Both the position numbers and the translations under genes were made by a program. 64,000 bases of DNA from assembly GCA_028285525.1 (NCBI GenBank), contig JANQOZ010000085.1, positions 124,001 to 188,000 on the forward strand. The letters run 5' to 3'. The notes below the pieces were generated by a model, which saw nothing but the letters and a program-made list of their open reading frames with translations, was not told the origin of the DNA and did no database searches. The stretch is from Lysobacterales bacterium (GTDB taxonomy: Bacteria > Pseudomonadota > Gammaproteobacteria > Xanthomonadales > SZUA-38). Shown here one piece after another: positions 35,060 to 41,759 of this stretch (its first letter is position 1; the number at the start of each line of letters is the position of its first letter).

Positions 35060-36052
35060 ATGCATCGACTCAAGCTGGAAGGTGTTCTCATCTTCCTTTT
35101 CGCCACCCTGCTCTTCGGCGATACCCGAGCTGAAGACCATTCCTCCGAACTCAGAAAGGGGGTGCTGGTCACTGGGGCCAGCTCAGGCATCGGCAAACAG
35201 ATTGCACTGACCCTTGCCGAAAACGGTTTTTTTGTCTTCGCTGGCGCCCGCAAGGCAGAGGATATCGCTCAGCTTAGTGAGCTGGAGAACGTCCAGGGAA
35301 TTCGGCTGGATGTGACGATACAGGCCGACATCGATTCAGCGGTTGAGGCCATTCGAAGCCAGGGCAACGGCCTGTTCGGCCTGGTGAATAATGCCGGGGT
35401 ATTTGTCTTTGACCCACTGATCGAGATCAGCGAGCAGGATATGCGCTTTGTCCTGGACGTGAACGTGCTGGGCCCCTACCGCGTCACCAAAGCCTTTGCG
35501 CCTTTGCTCATCGAAAGCCAGGGTCGTATCAGCACCATCGGTTCCATTTCGGGCGTGACCTCAGGGCGCCTGATGGGCCCCTACGGCATGAGCAAGCATG
35601 CGATTGAGAGCTTCACCGATTCGCTGGCAGCAGAAATGGCGAAATTTGATGTTGCCGTCAGCGTGATCGAACCGGGCAATTTTCGCTCGAGGATTATGAA
35701 GAACATGCGGCAGCGGGTCGACGGACAAAGCAACGCGGGCCCTAACAGTCTTTTTGGCGAGGAAATCTCCCGCTTCGCAAGCTTTACTCAAACCGATCGG
35801 TCTAAGCACCTGGCGCCAACGCCGGTTGCTGACGCCGTGCTGAGCTTTATGGAGTCCGAGCAGCCGAAGCGCCGCTATCTCGTGGCGCCCAATGCAGGCG
35901 AGGCAAAGTTTGCCGTCCAGGGCGCGCTCCGCCGGGTCGTTGAGCTCAATCATGACCAGCCCTTTTCACAATCCCGTGAATCGTTGATCACCCTGCTCGA
36001 CGAGCTGCTGGATGAGATGCCGAGTGGCGACGTTCCGTCAGCCAGCCCCTAG
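35060..36052 (+). CDS. Short-chain dehydrogenase/reductase with apparent signal peptide
   Basis: The ATG at 35060 has GGAG 7 nt upstream; 330 residues. The N-terminus (HRLKLEGVLIFLFATLLFGDTRA-ED) reads as a signal peptide or signal anchor preceding a complete Rossmann SDR: TGASSGIG at about 38-45, 'LVNNAGVF', 'STIGSISG' and the catalytic 'YGMSKHA' (YxxxK). SDRs need NAD(P), and are normally cytoplasmic, so an exported or membrane-anchored form is unusual. It may be anchored with the domain in the cytoplasm if the helix is reversed. It is followed by an exported NTF2-like protein. Confidence 0.85.
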   Translation: MHRLKLEGVLIFLFATLLFGDTRAEDHSSELRKGVLVTGASSGIGKQIALTLAENGFFVFAGARKAEDIAQLSELENVQGIRLDVTIQADIDSAVEAIRSQGNGLFGLVNNAGVFVFDPLIEISEQDMRFVLDVNVLGPYRVTKAFAPLLIESQGRISTIGSISGVTSGRLMGPYGMSKHAIESFTDSLAAEMAKFDVAVSVIEPGNFRSRIMKNMRQRVDGQSNAGPNSLFGEEISRFASFTQTDRSKHLAPTPVADAVLSFMESEQPKRRYLVAPNAGEAKFAVQGALRRVVELNHDQPFSQSRESLITLLDELLDEMPSGDVPSASP

Positions 36053-36113
36053 CAACATGCTTATTGGTACCCAGGTTTTACCTACACCCGTCCTAACCTT
36101 TCTCCGGAGTGAA

Positions 36114-36641
36114 ATGATGAAAACATCCCACTACCTTGCCGGCCTCGTTGCCCTGATTGTCTGCGCCACCGCAGCAGCAGACAGCGAAAACGTCTCCTCT
36201 TTGCAGCTTCAGCGTGAGGCCGCTGAATTCTTTGATGCCTATCTAAGCGTCTACAACCGACGTTTCGGCCGCCCCGAACTCAGCGAACGCTTTCGGGAGG
36301 AGCTGAGCGATCTCGTCCACTTCCCCGTCATGCAGTCACCAGCCATGGGCACACCCCGCGTTCCAGACTCCATGGATTCGTTTACACAAGGGTTCGAGGG
36401 ATTTGTAAAGATGCTTGAGCGAAAGAACGTCCATCGATTGGCCTGGAAGGCACAGGAGTTCCATCAGCTCTCGGATAACAAGGTCCTGGCCAACAACGTC
36501 GGCGTCGGTTATTCCGTCGAAGACGAACCTGTCTATCAGACGGCGTCACTCTACCTGCTCTATCGGACGGAAGACGGCTGGAAGATTACGTTGTTCAGCC
36601 CATACGACGTCGACAGGCCGCTTCACCTGAGTGGCGAATGA
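36114..36641 (+). CDS. Exported NTF2/SnoaL-like protein
   Basis: Start at ATG 36114 behind GGAG; 175 residues with a signal peptide (KTSHYLAGLVALIVCATAAADS). The mature part 'LQREAAEFFDAYLSVYNRR', 'FTQGFEGFVKMLERKN' and 'ASLYLLYRTEDGWKITLFSPYDV' shows the cone-shaped NTF2-like/SnoaL pattern, including the terminal 'Y-x-x-x-x-x-GWKI' strand. Role unknown; it may bind a small molecule or act as a partner of the preceding SDR. Confidence 0.75.
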   Translation: MMKTSHYLAGLVALIVCATAAADSENVSSLQLQREAAEFFDAYLSVYNRRFGRPELSERFREELSDLVHFPVMQSPAMGTPRVPDSMDSFTQGFEGFVKMLERKNVHRLAWKAQEFHQLSDNKVLANNVGVGYSVEDEPVYQTASLYLLYRTEDGWKITLFSPYDVDRPLHLSGE

Positions 36642-36702
36642 TTCGCGAAATCATGGTATCTCACGAATTCACTGCCTGCGCCAACTAGCGCTTTTTCCGG
36701 CT

Positions 36703-36748
36703 GACTCCCGGCAGGTTGCTGCCGCAAGGCATCGACCTGCCGGGAGTC
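36703..36748. terminator. Long perfect inverted repeat between convergent genes
   Basis: GACTCCCGGCAGGT (36703-36716) and ACCTGCCGGGAGTC (36735-36748) form a 14-bp perfect stem with an 18-nt loop, between the stop codons of the NTF2-like gene and the VOC gene. A bidirectional terminator is likely, although the T-tract is poor (ATTTTC on the plus side); a REP-like element is the alternative. Confidence 0.45.
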
Positions 36749-36764
36749 ATCACATTTTCTGGTG

Positions 36765-37139
36765 TCAGCTCGGAGAACAGAAAAAGTTCAGCTTGTTCCC
36801 GTCCGGATCGCGAAAATACCCGGCGTAAAAGCCTTCGCCGCGGGGTCCGGGTGCGCCCTCGTCGGTGCCGCCAAGCTCCAGTGCTTTCTTGTGCAGCGTG
36901 TCGACCTGCTCAGTCGACTCCACCATCAGCGCGACCATCACTCCGTTACCCACCGTTGCGGCGTTTCCATCAAACGGCTTGGTAAGCGCCACACCCGGCT
37001 TGGCGGGATCAACGGCCCACGCCACAAATACACCCTCGTGTTCCATAAAGCGTTTGCCGCCCATGGCGCCAACCAGCGCATCATAGAATCCGGCAGCCCG
37101 TTCCATATCGTTGGTGCCCAGCGTCACGTAGCCAATCAT
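36765..37139 (-). CDS. VOC-family (glyoxalase/bleomycin resistance) protein
   Basis: 124 residues with the paired beta-alpha-beta-beta-beta units of vicinal oxygen chelate proteins: 'IGYVTLGTNDMERAAGFYDALVGAMGGK' at the start and 'RGEGFYAGYFRDPDGNKLNFFC' at the end, the latter with the metal-ligand Glu position occupied by Asn (usual 'PDGN-x-x-E/N'). A single VOC unit would dimerise. The role could be glyoxalase-like, dioxygenase-like or binding of a toxic compound. The promoter region includes a LexA-type box. Confidence 0.88.
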   Translation of the reverse strand: MIGYVTLGTNDMERAAGFYDALVGAMGGKRFMEHEGVFVAWAVDPAKPGVALTKPFDGNAATVGNGVMVALMVESTEQVDTLHKKALELGGTDEGAPGPRGEGFYAGYFRDPDGNKLNFFCSPS

Positions 37140-37187
37140 TTTGTTTCTCCAACCTGACTTGATTCAGGATTATCGTTCTCCAATTAA

Positions 37188-37203
37188 CTGTACACATATA
37201 CAG
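37188..37203. promoter_or_regulatory. LexA (SOS)-type box candidate
   Basis: CTGTACACATATACAG fits the CTGT-N8-ACAG consensus with an alternating pyrimidine/purine core. It lies 49 bp upstream of the VOC gene and 67 bp upstream of the glycosyltransferase. A pattern of eight fixed bases is expected about once per 65 kb by chance, so only its intergenic position gives it weight. Confidence 0.35.
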
Positions 37204-37269
37204 CATCTAAATGCAACGATCACGAGACTGTAATGCGGCTTTCACAATGTGGCACGAGGATGTGACGAC

Positions 37270-38289
37270 ATGCGAATTGCCATTGCTACCGACGCCTGGT
37301 CGCCGCAGGTCAACGGCGTGGTTACCACCCTCAGCCGCACCCGAGACGTTCTAGAGATGCAGGGTCATGAGGTCCGGATGGTAACGCCCGAGGGCCGCAA
37401 GACTTGGCCGCTCCCAACCTATCCGGAGATCCGGCTGGCGCTGTTTCAGGGTGGCGCAATCCGTCGCGAGCTCGACGAGTTCGATCCCGACTGCGTACAC
37501 ATCGCTACCGAGGGCTCGCTGGGACTTTCGGTGCGCCGCTACTGCCTGCGTCAGGCGATCCCCTTTACGACGGCTTACCACACCCAATTCCCGGAGTACG
37601 TTCGGGCGCGCTTCCCGATTCCCATCTCGTGGACCACCCGATTGCTCAAGTGGTTCCACGGCCCGGCAACCCGCACCATGGTGCCCACCGAGAGCATGCG
37701 GAATACGCTCGAGCAGCGCGGCTTTGACCCGGTTGTCATCTGGACGCGCGGGGTGCTCACCGACGTATTCAAGCCGGATAACCCGTTCCCCTACAATCTC
37801 CCCAAACCCATCTGGGTTTATGTCGGGCGGGTTGCGGTCGAAAAAAACATTCAGGCGTTTCTCGATCTTTCGCTGCCCGGGAGCAAGGTGATCATCGGCG
37901 ACGGCCCCGATCGAGAAAGCCTTACCGAGGCGTACCGGGACTGCCACTTTCTCGGCTACAAGTTTGGCGAAGAGCTGGCCAGCCATATTGCGGGCGCCGA
38001 TGTGTTTGTGTTTCCCAGTCGTACCGACACCTTCGGTATTGTCATGCTCGAAGCGATGGCCTGTGGTTTGCCTGTGGCTGCCTATCCGGTGACTGGACCC
38101 ATCGACGTGGTGCAGCCTGGGGTGACCGGGTGTCTCGACGACGACCTCGCCGTGGCCTGCACCGGCGCGCTTGAGCTCAACCGTGCCGATTGCCGACGCT
38201 TCGCCGAGAGCCGAAGCTGGCTGCGATCGACCCAGCAGTTTGTTGCGAACCTTGCACCCCGACGGCCGTCGACCGTCACGCAAAGCTGA
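37270..38289 (+). CDS. Glycosyltransferase family 4 (mannosyl/glucosyl lipid type)
   Basis: Start taken at ATG 37270 (an in-frame GTG lies 21 nt upstream); 339 residues. 'RIAIATDAWSPQVNGVVTTL' is the usual N-terminus of GT4 enzymes acting on diacylglycerol or phosphatidylinositol-like lipids, and 'FPSRTDTFGIVMLEAMACGLPVAAYPVTGP' is the C-terminal nucleotide-sugar site with the E-x7-E motif. GT-B fold, retaining, usually GDP-Man or UDP-Glc dependent. It begins a three-gene operon with phosphatidylserine decarboxylase and an Mpo1-like protein, favouring a lipid acceptor. Confidence 0.9.
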   Translation: MRIAIATDAWSPQVNGVVTTLSRTRDVLEMQGHEVRMVTPEGRKTWPLPTYPEIRLALFQGGAIRRELDEFDPDCVHIATEGSLGLSVRRYCLRQAIPFTTAYHTQFPEYVRARFPIPISWTTRLLKWFHGPATRTMVPTESMRNTLEQRGFDPVVIWTRGVLTDVFKPDNPFPYNLPKPIWVYVGRVAVEKNIQAFLDLSLPGSKVIIGDGPDRESLTEAYRDCHFLGYKFGEELASHIAGADVFVFPSRTDTFGIVMLEAMACGLPVAAYPVTGPIDVVQPGVTGCLDDDLAVACTGALELNRADCRRFAESRSWLRSTQQFVANLAPRRPSTVTQS

Positions 38290-38297
38290 GGTGCACC

Positions 38298-39191
38298 CTG
38301 GCGATCAGCGCAAAATCTGTTGCTCAGCTGACGCCAGCGGAAAGACTCAACTTTTTGCTGACCAACCGCCTGCCGCGTCGCTGGCTGACGCTGTTTATGG
38401 GTCGCTTCTCCAAACTAGAGAACCCCATCATACGAACGCTCTCCATCAGGATCTGGCAACTGTTCGTTGACGACCTGCGCCTTCATGAAGCCAAGAAAAG
38501 CCACTTCTCCAGCCTGCACGACTGCTTCATCCGGGAACTCAAGACTGACGCGAGGCAGGTCGACAGGAATCCAAACGTTCTCACCAGCCCCTGTGACGCG
38601 GTGGTGGGCGAACACGGAACGGTTTCCTCGGGGCAGGTTTTGCAGGCAAAAGGCTTTCCCTATTCCGTTGCAGAGCTGCTCGGAACGCGCGACGCAGCCG
38701 CCGAACTGGAAGGCGCCTATTTTGTCACGTTGCGCCTTAAGTCGAGCATGTACCACCGCTTCCACGCGCCGTGTGACGGCAACGTTGCCGGACTACGCTA
38801 CATTTCTGGCGACACCTGGAACGTCAATCCCATAGCGCTCAAGAAGGTCGAGCGCTTGTTCTGCAGAAACGAGCGGCTGGTGCTCACGCTTGAGCGGGAG
38901 CCGGCCGAAGCGCCGACCATCCTGGTAGCGGTGGCGGCGATCCTGGTTGCGAGCATGCGGATTCACGGCCTCGACGAGACGCTAAACCTCGAGTACGCGG
39001 GCGTCAACGAGATCCCGTTCGAGCGTCATGTTCGGAAAGGCGACGAACTCGGTTACTTCGAACATGGTTCAACCATCGTGATGTTTGCAGATCCGTCGTG
39101 GACCTTGGTCGACAGCGTCGAAACCGGCGACGTCATCCGTATGGGCCGGCCCCTCTTGCAGCGAACCAAGGGTAATGAAGTCCAGGCGTAG
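38298..39191 (+). CDS. psd: Phosphatidylserine decarboxylase proenzyme-like
   Basis: Family signatures are clear: 'ENPIIRTLSIRIWQLFV', 'TSPCDAVVGEHGTV' (SPxDG-like), 'MYHRFHAPCDGNV' with the metal/substrate histidines, and 'YFEHGSTIVMF', in which the GST Ser would become the pyruvoyl group after self-cleavage. No conventional start codon falls at the expected N-terminus. A CTG at 38298 with GAGG 6 nt upstream gives 297 residues, a normal length; an ATG at 38190 would overlap the glycosyltransferase by 100 bp and add non-homologous residues. The enzyme makes phosphatidylethanolamine at the inner membrane. Confidence 0.87.
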   Translation: MAISAKSVAQLTPAERLNFLLTNRLPRRWLTLFMGRFSKLENPIIRTLSIRIWQLFVDDLRLHEAKKSHFSSLHDCFIRELKTDARQVDRNPNVLTSPCDAVVGEHGTVSSGQVLQAKGFPYSVAELLGTRDAAAELEGAYFVTLRLKSSMYHRFHAPCDGNVAGLRYISGDTWNVNPIALKKVERLFCRNERLVLTLEREPAEAPTILVAVAAILVASMRIHGLDETLNLEYAGVNEIPFERHVRKGDELGYFEHGSTIVMFADPSWTLVDSVETGDVIRMGRPLLQRTKGNEVQA

Positions 39192-39248
39192 CGAGGGTAA
39201 GCGTAGTCGAGCCCACGCGTTCTAATTTGATAAAGGTGTTAATCCAAC

Positions 39249-39923
39249 ATGACCATTGCAGCGACCAAAGATAAGCTCAGCTTTCGCGAAGAACTCCACC
39301 TGCAGCGCTGGGACGACCACCGCTATTACCACCACAGCCGCATCAATCAATCGCTGCATCTGCTGAGCGCGATTTGTTTCCTCGCCTGCTACATCCTGCT
39401 GTTTTTCAACCCCGGCGCCGCTGCAATGTTGGGTTGGATCGTTGCCATGTGGGCACGGCAGATCGGTCACTTCTTTTTTGAGCCCAAGACCTATGACGAC
39501 GTCAACAAGGCAAGTCACCAACACAAAGAAGAAATCAAGGTCGGCTACAACCTTTTCCGGAAGCGGGTGCTGCAGTCGCTGTGGGCAGTTTCGCCGATCG
39601 TGCTTTGGTGGGAGCCAGAGCTGTTTGGACTGTTCGAGGCGCACACCAACTGGGATGAGTTTTTTGCCAACCTGGCTGTACTCTGGCTCCTGCTGGGAGT
39701 GGGTGCGCTGATCTTTCGCACCGTGCACCTTTTCTTTCTGCAGGATGTTCAAACCGGCCTGGTGTGGGCAACCAAAATCCTCACCGACCCGTTCCATGAT
39801 TTCAAGCTGTATTGCCGGTCGCCGATTTACCTGCTGCGTGGGGAGCTTATCGATCCGATGATCCACATCCAGCATTCGGTGGAAGCTGAGAACCCCGAGC
39901 CGACGAAATCGGCTCTGCGTTAA
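39249..39923 (+). CDS. Mpo1-like/DUF962-type membrane protein
   Basis: 224 residues with four hydrophobic segments. 'HRYYHHSRINQSLHLLSAICFL' and 'WARQIGHFFFEPKTYD' give the H-x-x-x-N-x-x-x-H and Q-x-x-GH-x-x-x-E signatures resembling DUF962/Mpo1, the Fe(II) dioxygenase of fatty-acid alpha-oxidation in yeast. The match is by motif only; the protein is longer than typical DUF962. Context with a lipid glycosyltransferase and psd supports a lipid-modifying role. It is convergent with the aminotransferase gene, 20 bp away. Confidence 0.55.
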   Translation: MTIAATKDKLSFREELHLQRWDDHRYYHHSRINQSLHLLSAICFLACYILLFFNPGAAAMLGWIVAMWARQIGHFFFEPKTYDDVNKASHQHKEEIKVGYNLFRKRVLQSLWAVSPIVLWWEPELFGLFEAHTNWDEFFANLAVLWLLLGVGALIFRTVHLFFLQDVQTGLVWATKILTDPFHDFKLYCRSPIYLLRGELIDPMIHIQHSVEAENPEPTKSALR

Positions 39924-39943
39924 GGTTTTGCAGAGCGGGGCAA

Positions 39944-41602
39944 CTAACTGGCTGCGCGAGGCCATCGCCGAGACAGCATTTCGCGCAGCACCGTTCGGCT
40001 GATGTTCTTATCCGTCAGCCCTTCAGGTCTTATCCACCAGCCGTCGTCACGCATCCGGCAAGCGGCGGTGACAATGCGTCGACTCACCTCGGCAACATCT
40101 TCATCCGAATAGTTGTGGCTGAAGATAAACCGCCCGGTGCCCACCCAGCTCAGAGCGAGCCCTTCGGCTCGAAGGTAGTACTGCAGCAGCCAGTGGAATC
40201 GGCTCGGCGTCGCATAGGTGAGCATCCAGATGGACGCGAGATTCTGAACCCTTACCGGTAAGTCTGCCGCTTCGAGGGATGCGTTGACCACTGCCGCGCG
40301 CCGGTCCCAGAGCGCGAGCTGCTCCCGTGCCTCATCGGCCCATCCCGGCGTGGTGACGTGGCGAAGGAACTCATACATGCTTCCCATAACGTAAGGATGC
40401 GAGTTGAAGGTGCCGCGTGCAAAACAGAGGTCGGTGGGTCGATCTTCACGATGACGCCTCATGAGCCCTGCCTTTCCCGCCAGCACCCCGACAGGCAAAC
40501 CGCCCCCGAGCGTCTTGCCGTAGGTCACCAGGTCTGCCTTGACGCCAAAAAATTCCTGAGCACCCCCAAGCCCCAGGCGGAAGCCGACAAACACCTCGTC
40601 GAAGATCAATACGATCCCTCGGTCCGTGCAAACTTTGCGGAGTTCACCGAGCCAGCTTGCGTAGGCCTGGCGGTCCCATGTGCCGTGGTTACGGCCTTTG
40701 ATCAGCATCGCGTCGCTCGAAGCGCCCTGGTTAGGATGCAGCGCCTGAAGCGGATTGACCAATACGCAGGCGATATCTTTGCGCGTTCGTAAAACCTTGA
40801 GCGTCGCTTCGCTCATATCGGTCAGCATGTACATATCGTCGACCGACCGCTGATGGCCAAGCCCCTGCACGCCGTCCCACCAGCCGTGGTAGGCCCCGCA
40901 AAAGGTCACCAGCTGTGAGCGCCGAGTGTGGAACCTCGCCAATCTGACGGCCTGCATGACGGCCTCGGTGCCAGACATGTGGAACGAAACCTCGTCGAGA
41001 CCCGAGATCTCCCGGATCATCTTGACGTTATTGGCGATCAGCGGGTGATAGGGACCGAGCACAGGCCCCAGATCCCGGACCCGGTTTGCCCCGTTGTCGA
41101 TACACCGTTTGTAGAAGTCATAGCCCAGCAGGTTTACGCCATAAGATCCGCCGAGATCATAGGACCAGTTGCCGTCAAGATCGCGGATCCTCACACCCTC
41201 GGTTGTGTCACTGACCGCACCAACAGGCAGGTTTTCACGGACCAGGTTGCGAAACTGAAACGGGACGCGGTTAGCGTTGGTGAACTGGAGATCGGATATG
41301 GCCGGCTCGAGCTCTCGGGTCGCTTCGCGACTGCGCGGGGACTTGGCAGCCAGGCGTTCCTTCAGCTGATCGAATCCCGCCTCACGGCGCGCCACGACTT
41401 CATTTTCGGCGCCGTCGCACCTGAAAGCCGCTTCCCGCTCATACTCATAAAAGGGGACGAGTCTGGCCAACCGGCGCGACATTCGAATATGCCCCCGCAG
41501 CGACGGATGTTTCGCGCGCGACAGACGGAGCCGAATCATAATCTTGCGGCCAAGCCAGGCCACAAGAACGGCGGCCATAATCCATACCAGAGTCGGGTTC
41601 AT
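39944..41602 (-). CDS. Membrane-anchored class III aminotransferase (GSA-aminomutase-like)
   Basis: 552 residues. An N-terminal TM helix (PTLVWIMAAVLVAWLGRKIMI) and a basic linker of about 90 residues precede a class III PLP domain: 'VSFHMSGTEAVMQAVRLAR', 'TFCGAYHGWWDG', 'LIFDEVFVGFRLGLGG' (PLP-binding Asp) and 'VTYGKTLGGGLPVGVLAG' with the Schiff-base Lys. The closest general relatives are glutamate-1-semialdehyde aminomutases and aminotransferases of polyketide or sphingoid-like pathways. Membrane tethering of such an enzyme is unusual and points to a lipid or lipid-linked carbonyl substrate, in keeping with the convergent lipid operon. Confidence 0.85.
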   Translation of the reverse strand: MNPTLVWIMAAVLVAWLGRKIMIRLRLSRAKHPSLRGHIRMSRRLARLVPFYEYEREAAFRCDGAENEVVARREAGFDQLKERLAAKSPRSREATRELEPAISDLQFTNANRVPFQFRNLVRENLPVGAVSDTTEGVRIRDLDGNWSYDLGGSYGVNLLGYDFYKRCIDNGANRVRDLGPVLGPYHPLIANNVKMIREISGLDEVSFHMSGTEAVMQAVRLARFHTRRSQLVTFCGAYHGWWDGVQGLGHQRSVDDMYMLTDMSEATLKVLRTRKDIACVLVNPLQALHPNQGASSDAMLIKGRNHGTWDRQAYASWLGELRKVCTDRGIVLIFDEVFVGFRLGLGGAQEFFGVKADLVTYGKTLGGGLPVGVLAGKAGLMRRHREDRPTDLCFARGTFNSHPYVMGSMYEFLRHVTTPGWADEAREQLALWDRRAAVVNASLEAADLPVRVQNLASIWMLTYATPSRFHWLLQYYLRAEGLALSWVGTGRFIFSHNYSDEDVAEVSRRIVTAACRMRDDGWWIRPEGLTDKNISRTVLREMLSRRWPRAAS

Positions 41603-41759
41603 GATGACCGAGAGGAGTTGAGCGTATTGAACGGCACACTGGAGCGTAGTGAGGGCGTGTTACAGCCCGGTGAAAAGCTGTGGTGCTATGCCGGTACAAA
41701 TTTCGACTTAATCCGTTGTGATGCTGGACAGCCCGGTGATTAAGCCAGTGGTTCAGAGA

